Part shown: positions 1-13,439 of the stretch, piece after piece
Layout of the letters: each line of letters starts with the position of its first letter
How positions within the stretch are numbered: the stretch's first letter is position 1
DNA from: Cryptomeria japonica
Taxonomy: Eukaryota; Streptophyta; Pinopsida; Cupressales; Cupressaceae
Assembly (NCBI RefSeq): GCF_030272615.1
Contig: NC_081409.1
Location: 911,674,340-911,738,339 of the forward strand
Reading direction: 5' to 3'
Length of the DNA stretch: 64,000 nt
Program-made: the position numbers and the translations under genes
The notes under the pieces: generated by a model
The model's database searches: none
Told to the model about the DNA's origin: nothing
The model's input: the letters and a program-made list of their open reading frames with translations, nothing else

Positions 1-27
1 TTTTTCAAATTTGGGTGTTTCGAATCC

Positions 28-540
28 TCATGGAAATGGTGGCATGTAAAGATTCCTATCAAAAGGATAGGGACAAATGTCATTGAGTGAGAATTGGTTA
101 GTCTTGACACCACTATGAAGCTGTTGGGCGAGATTCTCGACTTGTTGCCGCAACATCTCCATTTCATTTGGAGGAGGAGGTGGTGGGTTACCTCGAGGAA
201 TGTTATATCTGATGGGATCTCTACCGCTTTCCTCTTCATGGCGACTTTGTCTTTCTGATGCTTGTCTTAATTGGGCAAGATCAAAGTCAGAGGGGAGTTT
301 TGCTCCTTCTTGAGCGAGTCTTAAGAAGTGAGCATCCGCATTGCTCCTGAGTATTTCGTCAAAAAGTCTGTTAAAGAGAGGGTTATGCTGAGCCCTTTCT
401 ATTGTTGCAGGAGTGGGAGTACTTGGGTTTTCGTCATCTGCATTTCCTTCAAGTGCTTCTTGAAATTCATTGAGATTTTCCTCTTCTTCTTCTTCCCTTT
501 CTATTTCTCGTTGCCTGGACTGTGATCGGGTTTGGGCCAT
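28..540 (-). pseudogene. Gag N-terminus of a gypsy-type retrotransposon, stopped early
   Basis: This 170-codon frame encodes the start of a structural Gag polyprotein. The N-terminus is rich in charged residues (a run of Glu near residues 14-21), a proline run lies near 117-125, and a Leu/Gln helix follows near residues 129-142. The ORF ends at a TGA (28-30), but the same frame continues leftwards with residues GFETPKFEKF, the usual context after this point in related plant Gags. The stop therefore looks like a CGA arginine codon changed to TGA. The rest of gag and pol are outside the window. The start at 540 is the first Met after a long non-coding leader. Function is inferred from family style; no zinc knuckle is visible here. 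Confidence 0.65.
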
Positions 541-3271
541 TTTGTTTATAAGTTTTTTGTTGAAGTTGTGTGAAAATGATGATGAGTTTTTGTTGAAATG
601 AGAGATTGATGGCTGGTGAATTGTGTTGCACGTGGATCTCTAGCACCTTTAAGGTGGATGTAACCAAAATTCCTTCTGTGAATTGCTTGTTTGTTTGATA
701 AGTTTTGATGTGATAAGGTGTAGAGAAATCTGAGATGTGTTACAGATTTAACTACCTAGTAATGAGAGGATTCACTCATGAACTAGTTTTAACCTGCGTA
801 GATGTGTCTCTTAGGATGAGCTTATCCTAGATGTAGAAACAATCTAAAAAGTGATGTGATGTGTTTGATTTCAAGCAATATCTAAAAGAGAACTTGGGAC
901 AAGAACCTCTTAATGTTTTGAGAGTTGGGACGGATTGATGATGAAGTGATGATGTATGAGTGAGATGATGGATGAAAATTTTTTCAACTTCAATAAAAAC
1001 TTTGTGTTACAAATGGGACAAACTCTATCTCTTCCCTTTCGGGTGTTGGTGGTATTTCTCGAGCTGTGTTGTATGTGATACAGACGTTTGGGAAGAAGTT
1101 GGGATTAATCTTTCCTCCTTGGTTTTTGTGATAACTCAGAGCTCTATATTGCATAAAAGCTCTGCAGTTCAATGATTCGGAAACAAATTCGTTTGTTTTT
1201 CCTTGAAGGTAGAGACGCATGTGACGCAGAAAGACTCTATGTGAGACAAAGATTTGTCTATTTATATAGAAGAATTTCCTTCGTTTGATCAAAAGCCTTT
1301 GAGCTTAATTGTCTTCTTTTCAAGTTGATATTTTGATGACGCTTCTTCTTTCGCAAGATGTGAAGAATGTCATAAAAAATTTGACTCTTTTGTTGTTTGC
1401 ACTTTGTTTTTGATGTTTTTGGTTGTTTTTGAAAGATGTTTGGTTGGATGAATACTTTGTTTTTGGGATTGATTTTCTGATTTGATGTTTCTTTGACAAG
1501 AAAACAAAGCAAGCACACAAACACAAGAATGTTGCCTAAAAGGCACAAATGAGTATGGGTCTAGATCAACCCAATCCTTGGACTTGTATATGACCCTTCC
1601 TTTAGATGTATTTTAAGGTGTATTTCTAAAGCCTGAAGTCGGCTCAATTTGCACTTGGTCTTTAAAACGAACACACTTCAAACACTTTTTATCCCTAAGG
1701 TCAAATGGCCAGTTGTGATAAATTTAGCCCACATCTTGATATTTCTTCGACTTTGGTACTACATACCTTATGAATCCCGTCGTGGCAGGTAAGGATGTGA
1801 TATACTAAGTCTTGCACGAGCATAACAAATAGATGATCCCTATGATGGGGGAGTCACCACTTTTATCAAGCCACAAGTGACTTTTCAAAAAGCTATGTTT
1901 CTACGCAAGGAAATATGTATGGTGAGTATCTTGGGAGCAAAACCATCTATGCTCTTGCACTAAATTATATCACAAATATCCTCAATCAATAGAAGAGGTG
2001 GGCTACTACTTAAAGGTGTTTAGTCATGTTCGATGTTTTTGGACATAAGTTCATTCTGCAGTGACTCACTTAAGAGCCTTGTAACTGGTGGTGGGGCCCA
2101 TTTGTCCTTTCGGCTAGTTACACTATGGAACAGCTATACCCAAGGCTACAGCTTTCGCTCTCACCTGATTTCTATAGCGGTTCGAAGGATTTACCGCTCG
2201 AGGTCTTTCCCAAGATTATCGATCCCTTGGCAGGCCTCTCTTAAAAAGATAAAATTTTGAGTGTTACTAACACTTTTCTCTTGCACCTAGGACCACGAAA
2301 GCCAAGGGAGAGGATAGTGTGTGTTAGAGGTAGGACCACTCGACTGACTTTTTGCACAAGTGTGCCAAGCACGAAAAACACTTGTTCTTTTTAATCCACC
2401 ATTACAAATGTGATCTAACTATTTGGAGATGTTGCTCCAACAGCCATGGTGTTCTTTTTAACTTCAAAGGCAATGTGTTTTGTAACCTAGAATTCGGAAA
2501 TCTTGGTCAACTTAATGAAAAACACGTTTGCTTGAAGTAAAATTTGTTTTTGCAAAAATCAAAACAAGTGGATTGTTCTTTTTATTTGCCCAAAAATTGA
2601 AGTGTGGCTTGTGATTTTTAAGTTTGATGTAAGAAAGAAAATTTGCCTTGTTGATTTTAAGCACCAAAACGAAGTTTGTTTCCTAACTTGCAAAAAAATA
2701 AAGTTGTTTTTGTATAAGTTTGTGGTTCTTTTTACCTTGGAACAATGAAATTCTTTTTAAGAGCCCCAAACAAATGTGTGATTCTTTTTTTTAAAAGCCC
2801 AAATTTGAAATGTGAAGTTAATTTTAAACCAAAATAAAAAGTGAATTCATTTTTAAAACCAACTTCAAAAACAAGTTAGTAAGAAATATAAATCTACTTT
2901 TTAATCTAATTTAAATCTGCACAAAAGAGAAAAATAGTTAGTAAAATCCACCTATTTGGTGGGCTTCTACAAGCCTAATTTTTTATTTTTTTATTTTTTT
3001 TGGTTACAAGGTGATTTGTACAACGTTCTGTTACAATAGCGCTAGTCTGCGTTTGAACAGAGGCGCTATTTAACAGAAACACACTAAAAGAAAGGAAAAG
3101 ACAAGAGAAGGCAAAAGCACTGAAATAGGGTGAATAGCGCCAAAATAATGTCAAACGCACCAAAACAGTGTCAAAAACGCAACCTGTGTGACATTTTCAA
3201 CATTCAAACATGTTATTGGTTAAAAAAAAGTTGATCTTTTTGGTGTTTAGATTCACGTCGGGTTCACCAAA
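541..3271 (-). other. Retrotransposon untranslated leader
   Basis: About 2.7 kb between the LTR and gag holds no convincing coding region; short open frames overlap on both strands without family features. Just inside the LTR, at about 3252-3270, the minus strand reads TGGTGAACCCGACGTGA. It begins with TGG, the complement of a tRNA CCA end, and so may be the primer-binding site. Long leaders are common in large plant gypsy elements. I see no repeats or RNA genes here. Confidence 0.5.
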
Positions 3272-5050
3272 TGATGCTCTGCAAAAAGGATTAGAAAATC
3301 TATTTGATGGCAACACACACAAGAGCACAAGAAACAAACGTTAGTGTTAGCAACAAAAGATTATCCTAAACAGGCATATCAAGAGAGATATTAAGCATGA
3401 AATAGAAAGCATATAAACATAGAATAAAATAGCTAATCAAGATGCTCATAGTTGCTCCTCCCTTGTTCCTCTCCTTTCCAAGTCCCAAATGAGTGTAGCT
3501 CTCAGCTTTTAGCACTAGCCATGGATGCCATATGGAGATTCAAGATAGTTGAATATGATAGGCAAATGCTATGCAAGTGTAGATAGTGATGCTATGAGAA
3601 AGCTCTATGCTAATGCCAGTATAACAACAATACTCTAATGCTTTTCTTTTTTTGCTTGAGGAGAAGGGTTCTATTTATAGAAGAAATGGGGAAATGAAGG
3701 GTTAAGATTGAATGGTTTAATCAAGGGCCAAGTTTGAAAGTTGGGGATCCATGTGCACAATTGGCACCAATAAAATGGTGACAAGTGTCAACATAGGATT
3801 GGGTTGAGAGAAGAGGTTGGAGGCATTAAAGGCCTGAGAAGACCTCATGGTTATCTAGAGGCTAAGGGTCAAGTCCAAATTAAGATTACCCACTGGATTA
3901 AGAGTTAATCCAAGGATAAACCTTTGTGCAAATGTTTAAGAGATAATCATGGTCAAAGCATTAATGGCCTGATGAGACCTTTTGGTTGGGTAGAGGTTGA
4001 GTCAAAACAAATGTTTTAACCATGTGGGAGGGTTTGAGGTAACCATTAATGGTTATTGGAGACTTTGGGGATTAAGTGGTTGAAGGTTGAAAGCCTTCAA
4101 TGGTTATCAAAGACTTTGAGCCATTTAGTGGTTGAAGGTTGAAAGCCTTTAATGGTTATCAAAGACTTTGAGGGTTTGAGAAGTGACTTCCCTTTTGCTT
4201 AGGAATGTGACAAAGTTTAGAGAAGGGGTTAGGTTATTTAGAAGTGATTAGAAAATTCTAGAAGGGGTTTAGGCATGCAAGTGGATTTTGTAGGAAAATG
4301 CAAGTGGGAGAAATTTTGGTATTTTCAATTAAAATAAAATCATTTATTTCAATTAAATGGTGTAATTTGCATTTGGATAAATATTCAATTAAATATTAAT
4401 TTGTTTAAATGAGAAAAATGAAGATAAAGCATTAAAATGCTTGAAGACTTTGAGGGAAACCATTAAAGGCTTGAAGACTTTAAGGAAAACCATTAAAGTC
4501 TTAAGAAGACTATAGAAGGAAGCCATCAAGTTTGAATACTTTAAAGGAAACCATTAAAGGTTTCAAGTGGGTGAGGATAAATAGGATTTTAAATAAATAA
4601 TTTATTTAAAATAGTTGTGCAACTTGCTTTTGTAGGAAAATACAAGTGGGTAGAGGATAAAGGTGATTTAAATAAATTATTTATTTAAAATAATTGTGCA
4701 ACTTGCTTTTGTAGGAAAATACAAGTGGGTAGAGGATAAAGGTGATTTAAATAAATATTAATTTATTTAAATCTGAGAGGTGGGATTTTGGGGGATTTAA
4801 ATAAATATTAATTTATTTAAATGTGAGAGAAGATTTAATTAAACAAATATGATTTATTTATTTAATTAATGGTCTGAATTTGGTTAAGTGAATTAAATCA
4901 AATAAATTGAATAATTTATTTAATTAATAGGAGAAGAGGGTTAAGATGAATTAATTAAATATTAATTTAATTAATTACTAATTGATGGTTAAATAATCAA
5001 ATAAATACTAAGTATTCATTTAATTAAGTGGACAGATTTATGTGACTACA
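3272..5050 (-). repeat. 5' LTR of the gypsy-type element (1779 bp)
   Basis: Plus-strand ends are TGATGCTCTGC at 3272 and GTGACTACA at 5050, giving the standard TG...CA termini. It aligns by eye with the solo LTR at 27433-28858, with the same first bases, the same middle (aagtgggtgaggataaa-type stretches) and the same last block (cagatttatgtgac). The part from about 4560 to 5050 is AT-rich and made of repeated short modules (gtgcaacttgcttttgtagg occurs twice, near 4616 and 4696), which makes this LTR longer than the solo copy. Confidence 0.85.
3671..3680 (-). promoter_or_regulatory. TATA box of the gypsy-type LTR
   Basis: The minus strand reads CTATAAATAG about 400 bp before the inner LTR edge. 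The solo LTR has the same box in the same orientation (27909-27918). This agrees with transcription towards gag. Confidence 0.6.
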
Positions 5051-5892
5051 ATTAAATTAATTTGGTGATTCCTACAAACCCACCTTTTAACCCCCTTCAT
5101 TAAGCTAATTAATCAAAGTTTAATCCCTATTAACATTTATTCTATTTTTAAATAAAACACACCTTCCTAAGTCCACATGTGACTCCCCTCATAAATGACT
5201 TCCGTGCACAAATCACTTCCTCTCCACCTCACCTTTGACCCATGGGTGCTCACACATGTGTGAGAATGCTCTTCTCGGCATGGAGCCAGCCTACACATTT
5301 CCCTTTTGGTCCACATGTCATATCCCTTCTTCCTATAGCCCTTACACTTTGCTAAAAGTGTTTCAACTTGTGAGCCTCGTGGTCTTTCCAATATTTTATC
5401 ACACATGTGTGAGCACATCTCACCCTCTTCCCAATGACAAGTGCTCTTCCCAAGAGGTGCTCACACATGCATGAGCACACTTTTCCCTCTTCCCAAAGCC
5501 TACCCCTTGTGACACTTTTCACAAGGCTATAAGTCCAATCCAACTCATCTCCTCACCTTCAATCTCAAGTCTTCATTTAACTTCCAATCTTGGTTGTCCA
5601 TTTCAAATCCCCAAATCCTATAAATTGGAGTCTCCTCCCTTTGAAAATCATCCACTTGATTAGTAAGCTTATGTTGTTAGTTTACTTCCATATTTGCCTC
5701 CATCGCATCCTTATGTTGTCATTTTAGAGCATAATCATTTTCATAGCACCATTTACCATGTCAAAATCAACACACATCTATCCATCCTTTGTTATGCAAA
5801 TGTGAGAGCAATCCGCATACACTACTCCAACCATCTCTCCAAATATTCATTTGGCAATCTTGAAGCAACAATATCGTGAAGAGGAGGACAAG
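5051..5892 (+). other. Non-coding, LTR/promoter-like sequence interrupted by the DNA transposon
   Basis: No coding frame is credible. Between 5174 and 5475 there are five sites with core CACATG, two of them in the palindrome CACACATGTGTG. A plus-strand TATA box (CTATAAATT, 5618-5626) follows about 150 bp later. This layout resembles the U3 promoter region of an LTR. The sequence appears to resume at 18934, after the transposon. LTR ends could not be found, so the identity is tentative. Confidence 0.4.
5618..5626 (+). promoter_or_regulatory. Putative TATA box
   Basis: CTATAAATT lies downstream of a cluster of CACATG sites in otherwise non-coding DNA. It is probably an LTR promoter element. 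No transcript can be traced from it because the 13 kb transposon interrupts the sequence 270 bp later. Confidence 0.35.
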
Positions 5893-5896
5893 GAAG
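5893..5896. repeat. Target-site duplication, left (GAAG)
   Basis: GAAG directly precedes the left TIR and recurs directly after the right TIR at 18930-18933. Removing the element and one copy gives a continuous sequence. Confidence 0.75.
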
Positions 5897-5946
5897 GGGT
5901 AAGTGCACAAATATGGTGGTCAAAAGGGGGGGTATAAGTGGACACT
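5897..5946 (+). repeat. Left terminal inverted repeat
   Basis: It begins GGGTAAGTGCACAAATATGG, then GTGGTCAAAA, a G-rich spacer, and AGTGGACACTTT. The reverse complement of the right end matches all but a few bases, apart from a roughly 10-bp gap in the spacer. Confidence 0.85.
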
Positions 5947-6770
5947 TTTTTTTCTTCTGAAATCAGGTGAACCTGAATTTGGAGGCAAAATTTGAAAGTC
6001 ATCCACTCAAGATATGAAGATAATCAAACAACAAATATTGTAGTACTCTGGAGCTAGTTTCCAAACTACTAAACTTTTTCAAAATTGGATAAGATTGAGG
6101 GGGTCAAATCCTTTGCACACGAAAAAATGACCCTGATTTTTTCTGAAAAAACATAACATAGTGTCTGACGTGCGCATCAAAAAATTCATAGTTAGATTTA
6201 TTATTTTGACAAATCCTTTGGCAAAAAGATAGTTAAGAGTGAGCACTAGAAGATGTGTATTTTTTTGTAATTTTTTGTTGAGTATTTTTTTTTATGATTT
6301 TTTCAATCGAGCACATCCTGAAAATTAGATACATGTTCGTGCGCGAAGCATAAGTTGCACTAAACAAATCTAAAATACAATTTTATTTTTTTAAATTGTA
6401 AAGAATCAAGTGCACTACAATAATATATAAAGGTTTTTAAATTTGGATAAGTATATCAAAAGTTATTCAAAAAATGGTGCACCTATGTCTCTGAGAACTA
6501 TGGAGACTGGTAAAAGAAATTCAATAATAATATGTTATTGTTGTTCAAATTGAAAAAAAATTATATGGTTAGAAAGCTCAGAAGATGGGTGAAAATATGG
6601 TGGCAATTTTAGAAATACCCACTTGATGAAGTGTAAACATGATGATGAAAAAGTCGATAAACCAAGTTGATAAAATAAAACACGTCAAAAATGAGAGAAA
6701 TGGAGGGAAATCAAACTTCCAAACCGTAGCTTTGTTATCCAGGCCTATTTCCAAGCCTAAATAGTCAAAA
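5947..6770. other. Transposon left subterminal DNA, non-coding
   Basis: AT-rich, with no coding frame and no strong repeat that I can see. It lies between the left TIR and the first CG-motif cluster. The right end of the element has no such spacer, so this stretch may be a later insertion or the outer promoter region. Confidence 0.5.
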
Positions 6771-6841
6771 GCGCGTACGGGGTACTTATAGTGTAAGCAA
6801 CGCATACGCGCTTGTTTCCCTATAAACAACGTGTACGCGCT
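6771..6841. repeat. Left cluster of CG-rich palindromic motif (3 sites)
   Basis: The sites GCGCGTACGG (6771), CGCATACGCGCT (6801) and GTGTACGCGC (6831) start exactly 30 bp apart. They stand out against AT-rich surroundings. The same motif is clustered at 9432-9700 and 18655-18866. Confidence 0.7.
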
Positions 6842-6962
6842 ATTGTATAATATGATATTTTATATATAATGTGTATATACATATAATATATTCTATATAT
6901 AATGTGTGTATATACATATAATATATGTATATATATAATATATTAAACATATATATACACAT
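6842..6962. repeat. AT-rich microsatellite
   Basis: An imperfect (TA)n tract is broken by two copies of an ataatgtgtatatacatataata-type unit. It is non-coding. Confidence 0.75.
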
Positions 6963-7003
6963 GTAAGTTTATTGTCTCCCCCTCTCAAACGTATACAAGG
7001 TAC

Positions 7004-7107
7004 CTCTCTCTCTCTCTCTCTCCATACCCCATCCCTCTTTCTCTTCTTCTCTCCCTCCCTCTCTCCATACCCCACTGCAACTGTGTTTGCACTTCTATAG
7101 AAGTAAG
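7004..7107 (+). repeat. Short CT tract followed by a duplicated 5'-exon-like segment
   Basis: A CT-rich tract ending in ccatacccc is followed by ACTGCAACTGTGTTTGCACT at 7074. The same segment (one mismatch) recurs at 9769, after the large CT tract. Here it runs into GTAAGT (about 7102), a perfect consensus 5' splice site. The segment could be the end of an untranslated first exon spliced to the acceptor near 9970, upstream of the transposase start. That is inference. Confidence 0.45.
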
Positions 7108-7865
7108 TGAATTTATTTCTTGTCTGCAACTTCCTCTTTGATTTTTATGATGTATGCTCTCCTAAGAAAATTGACTGATGGATTTGTGTGTGTATATTGA
7201 ATAGGAGGAATAGGGTTTGAAATTGAACCATGGGTGAATTAACATGACAAACAAGGAAAAATGTAGCAATATTCTTCTCGAATGTGTTTTTAATGAGCAA
7301 AGCAGATGTGGAAAATAGTGTCAACAAAGCAACATGATGAGTCAGAGTACCTGCAATATGTTTTTTAGAAGGAAACAACAGGTAGGAAGAGAAAGAGGGA
7401 GAGTAACACAAATGATGTCCTATAGAATGATAGTGGTGGGTATGCGAGAGTTCCCATGTTGTTACACAACAACTGTCACCTAAAGAAATTAAAGTTTGTT
7501 GTATGCATGGCAGTGGTAGTATATGATGATCATCACTTGTCAAACAGCTTGGAATGGTACATACCCATTAAAGAAATCAAGTGTGTAATTCCTATAGTTT
7601 CAATCGAGATGAGTCTTATAACCTTGCAAATTTAATAGCATCATATGTTTTAGAACTTAGGCAGTACTCTTAGGGTTAGGTCAAGCTCTTACACTTTCTT
7701 TTTAGCGAAGCCTCATTGTTTGTTCGCTTGGATTCTTGTTGTATGATGTTATATTCATAACTTTAAATTTAATATATCATTTTATTAGCCCACCATATGA
7801 CCCCTTAGGTGTCATTAGAGGTCGTCTTGTTTCCTAAGAGGTCATATGGTGTCCTGTGACCCCTT
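7108..7865. other. Non-coding DNA inside the transposon
   Basis: About 750 bp with no supported gene. A 132-codon minus-strand open frame (7145-7543) shows no family features and is probably chance. The short segment gaccccttaggtgtcattag at 7799 and a similar one at 7858 are partly repeated just before the polypyrimidine tract. Confidence 0.45.
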
Positions 7866-9408
<1,543 letters not shown>

Positions 9409-9431
9409 TCACATCTTTTCTACTACCAATA

Positions 9432-9700
9432 GTGTGTACGGGGTACTGAAACTATTAGTTCATTGCCCTACCATAACTTTTTTAAGGCAAAGGAGCGCAT
9501 ACACAGTACTTATTACTCATAAGCGCTTACGGGGTACTATTCCCATTATTCGTTACCCTATGATAACATTTTTTAGGCTTACTAGTGCGTACACGCTACT
9601 TATCAGTCCAGAATGGGAAAAAAGAATACCGTTGGGCTTGTCAACATTTTATGGTCTAATAGCGCGTACACGGTTATTAATGTAGCACGTATGCGGTTTA
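9432..9700. repeat. Internal cluster of CG-rich palindromic motif (about 6 sites)
   Basis: Variants of GCGCGTACRSG occur near 9432, 9493, 9521, 9584, 9660 and 9687. Several are followed by GGTACT or a similar tail, as in the left cluster. They lie between the polypyrimidine tract and the transposase start, so they may act in the transposase promoter. That is inference. Confidence 0.6.
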
Positions 9701-9987
9701 TAGACATAGTTTTAGTTGCCCAAGAGCCTCAACGACCTCAAAAGAAGTTTTTGAGGTCGTTGAAGGCCCCACTGGAACTGTGTTTGCACTTCTATCACTG
9801 TTGTATACATAAAAGTAACTGATTTTTTTTGTTTTTGCATGATTTCAAATGATTGAATTGTGATTGTTTAATATTTTGATTCCAAAAAATAGTGATAAGA
9901 TGCATATTTATGGTTATTTGTTTGTTTATGAACTTTTCTTTACATATATATGTAATATGATTCTATTTAGGACAACCGATATCAACC
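9701..9987 (+). other. Transposase leader
   Basis: This holds the second copy of the ACTGGAACTGTGTTTGCACT segment (9769), a possible donor (a/GTAACT near 9822) and a possible acceptor (ctatttag, ending near 9970). The start context at 9988 is aaccATGGG, close to the plant initiation consensus. Confidence 0.45.
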
Positions 9988-12900
9988 ATGGGAAAGAACA
10001 AGCAAGGAACGATAGAACAACGAGAGGCTCAAAAGGAAAGACAAAGGCAGAGTATGAAGAAATTGTGTGACATAAGAACAATGGGAGAAGAAGGTATGTC
10101 ATCCTCAACATCTCAATTCGATTTACCAAACGAATATAATGCACCTAATGCAATTGAAGAAGAAACATTTGATAATTTACCGTTTGAACCTAATGCAATT
10201 GAAGAAGATACCACATTGAATAATCAATTAAATGATGAACATAATACACCTTCTCTACTTGATGAATTGAATGTACATAATGCACTGATGTTAACACCTC
10301 CTAGAATCATTCGTAGGAAACCAAAGTATCTAAATGACATTGATGAGAATATATTGAAGTCAATGCCCAATAAAATGAATGAACAAACTTGTAGGAGAAT
10401 GGTTAAAAGAATATGGCAAAACTATTTTAAAAACTTAAATCAAACCGCAAGATGTCAATTAATTGTTCAAATGATTAAAAATTTGAATTTTAGAGAGACA
10501 ATGAAAATTCTAGGCCTAAGATCATCTGAAAGTAACAGTGAAAGAACTATTGTCAGAAATCTATTTGATGCATATCAATCTATTGGTTCAAAATTACGTA
10601 GTAAAGATTCTAATGCTACTCGATGTGTCATTACATCAACCATAATGAGCAAGAAAATAAAAAAAGATCGTTTGCTAAGCAAAACAAGTAAGTCATTAAA
10701 CGTTAGTAGAACAACATTAAGTAAAGCATTAAAGAGGCGGGAACAAATAGAGGAACCTAACAATAATTCTCTTTGGGAATTCTTGGTTAGACTACCACGC
10801 AAAGACAAGGTTGTTGTTGATACACTAAAAACATTAATTGAAAATTTTTGGCATGACAACACAAGAGTATCGCCCAACCAAAGAGATGTTGTTAGAAGGC
10901 GAATTGGGTCTACAAATCATGAGCCACATGACAAACACTATTTGGATATGACTCAAACTAAATTTTATGAAAGATTCCTTCAAAAGTTTCCTCAAATAAG
11001 AATTTCTCAAAGATTTTTTGAAATGGAAAAACTTTTTTATATTAAGATTAATCAAGTACGCACCACGTGTTGTTGTAGGATGCATATTGAATTTTCCATG
11101 CATTATGATATTTTTTGTCATATTTGTTCTACTTTGCACACTAACGATGTTTTGCAGGAATGTAATATACAAGCACCTCCTAAGTCGATAAGAGAATTTA
11201 TTTCAAGTGTGCTATGTAATAGACATGATGGTTGCATTTATTATAAGATGCCTTGTTTGGAAGTTTCTTGTGCTATATGTGGTGGTTTGCAACGTTTACC
11301 AAGATGCGTACATTTGGAGAGCACACATGAAATTGGTACGAAACTAGTTTCTTTCGGAAAATACAAGGCAGTCACATATGGAGTTAAAGATGGAAAAGAT
11401 TTGAAGAGATGTGAGCCAGTGAAAAATGATATGTGTAGCTCAATTTATGAAAATGTTTCAAGAGAAACTAGTTTATGAGTACATAATGCATACACATAGA
11501 GCTCGATGGTTAGATGAACAATTCAAGTTATGTAAGGACACATTTCCTCTTGGCACCATTGTCTCTATAGTTGATTTCGCTGAAAATTATACACTACAAC
11601 CTCAAAATGAAGTGCAATCCATGTATTATCACTCTACACAAGTTTCTATTTTTGTACACATAGCATTCATGCATGCAGATGATAGCACAGAGGAGGATAG
11701 AAAGGTTGTAAGAGAGTATCACTTCTACATAAGTGATGATTGTACTCATTCATCAGAGTTTGTACAAGGATGCTTTAAAGTTTTCTATGATAGTTTAAGA
11801 GAAATGAACATACGATACAATTGACACTTAATATGGTTAGATAATTGCACCGCACAATTCAAGAATGAAAGGATGTTTTATTGGTTGACAAGGATGAATA
11901 TGACAAGCGGTGTACAACATTTTTGGAATTTCACTGAGGCTGGACATGATATGGGAGAGCACGATGGTGTAGGAGCATGTGTGAAAAGAGCCCTAACTAG
12001 GGAAGAATTGAAGTACGAAGGTGGTGCTGAGTTGGTAGATGCAGAAACAATTGTGCGATGGTGTAAGTCTACGATGGGTCCAGGTAATCTAGGTACGTCA
12101 ATGGTTCGTAGATATTTTTGATTGATCACTGAATCTAACATTGAAAACTATCTAGATTGTTGTACAGTTGCAGGATCGAGTGACAAGCACTCATTTATGA
12201 GTTCAAATTCAAGTTCACTGGTAATTTATACGAGACAGATGGTATGTTTTTGCTCTTCATGCATGTATTGTTTGTGGGAAGAATGTGAATCACAAGAGTG
12301 GGTTGACAAATGGTCTTGTAGACCGTTGGTTCCCATTGATCCATATCAAATTCCCAAAGCACTACAATTGAGCCAGATGGAGACATCAGTGGATTTTGCC
12401 CATGTATCCGACCTAGTGGATTCAGGTGATTTTTTGAGTTAATTTTTTTGCAAGTATTCTTTTTGGTTCATTTTGTTGTACATCATACTTTATTTTTGGT
12501 ATTAATTAACACTTTATAAAATGCAGGTCATGTGTATGCAGTTGTTGTAGAAGAGAACAATGAAGAAGGAACAAATTACTATTTGTGTCGTTGTGTTGAG
12601 CCTAAAAGAAAATTGACAACCACAATCATTGACAGAGAGGGTATTGAGTACCCAATAGGGTCTATTGTCATGACAGGAACATGGCTTCGAAGATACCTTA
12701 TCAAGAATTATGATGTTTGGTTGTTCGAGGACTTTGAAACACACAGACATATTCTTCATTTCTCTAGCCTTGTTGTTGCAACAAATATTCATTTGATGAA
12801 GTATCGTGGTAGACCTCATAACAAGATTTTATGGAAAGTTCATGAATCTGACCACGAGGCAATACTTGACACAATACGGGTTAGAGCCAATCCTGAAGGC

Positions 12901-13002
12901 TCACTTGATTCTACGGTTCAGAGTAGAATGATTTTGATAATTTTGTATAAATTATCTATGAATTGTTCTATATTCATTTTTTGTATATATAAATGCCTAT
13001 GA
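9988..13002 (+). pseudogene. DDE-type transposase of the 13 kb element, decayed
   Basis: The first frame (9988-11478) gives a basic N-terminus, a helix-turn-helix-like region around residues 130-260, and a Cys cluster (CCCR at 361, then Cys near 416, 428 and 431) typical of zinc-binding linkers in related plant and animal transposases. Homology then moves to the next frame near 11426-11445, a one-base indel. That frame holds VDFAENYT (Asp at 11572), WLDNCTAQFKN (Asp at 11840) and GEHDGVGACVKRA (Glu at 11957), a plausible DDE triad spaced about 89 and 39 residues. In-frame TGA codons at 11822 and 12119 interrupt it; each is one change from CGA. A GT-AG intron at 12426-12526 joins the frame to a C-terminal exon ending near 13002. 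The superfamily is not certain (Sola-like is suggested). Confidence 0.75.
12426..12526 (+). other. Intron in the transposase gene
   Basis: The donor g/GTGATTTT and acceptor ATGCAG/g bound a 101-bp T-rich sequence. Removing it keeps the frame (…DSG then HVYAVVVEEN…), linking two frames that are out of register in the genome. Confidence 0.7.
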
Positions 13003-13245
13003 GCTGATTTTTACAAGTTTAGGGGCATACTTTTGTATATTTAAATGGCAATGAGCTGATTTGTACATATGTACATGCCAAATTTTGTATATTAAAATGG
13101 CGATGAGCTTAATCACACATATTGTAATGCCAAATTTTGTATAAAAGCCCATGAGATGATTTGTAAGACATTTTTTTGTATAATCAAATAGCCAAGAGCT
13201 TATTTAACCATATTTAGAGGCAAATTTTTGAATAATATGTGACTA
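12975..13245 (+). repeat. Degenerate ~60-bp tandem repeat behind the transposase
   Basis: Four to five units share ttttgtatat-(t/a)aaatggc(a/g)atgagctga-tttgtacat, alternating with caaattttgtat. They lie directly after the transposase stop, so they are probably part of the 3' untranslated region. Confidence 0.6.
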
Positions 13246-13439
13246 TTTTATGTGTCAATGTTTTGTGACTATGTTTTGAGTATATGTGATGTGTCCCTGG
13301 TCAATCATGAGCATTCTTGATTCTTGTATAATCATGGAGAATTATTTAAGTCATTATCAGGTCATAGGGGTCATAGATTGAGACTAGATACAATTTGAGC
13401 AAAAATTGTCATTGTTGTCAAAAAAATTGTCAAAAAAGT

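Larger units (their letters stand above)
1..5050 (-). mobile_element. Ty3/gypsy-type LTR retrotransposon, 5' part
   Basis: On the minus strand the order is LTR (5050 to 3272), a possible primer-binding site just inside it, a long leader, then a gag start at 540. The LTR ends are TG...CA as read on either strand. The 3' part, including pol and the second LTR, lies beyond position 1. The same LTR family occurs as a solo LTR at 27433-28858, which fixes the LTR ends independently. Assignment to Ty3/gypsy rests on the Gag N-terminus style and is likely, not proven, because pol is not visible. Confidence 0.75.

Noticed and set aside
990-1548. Minus-strand ORFs of 96-100 codons
   Set aside because: They lie in the untranslated leader of the gypsy-type element, overlap each other in different frames, and have no motif.
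5167-5543. Overlapping ORFs on both strands with Cys/His-rich proteins
   Set aside because: The Cys and His codons come from the repeated CACATGTG palindromes; no conserved spacing and no second copy.
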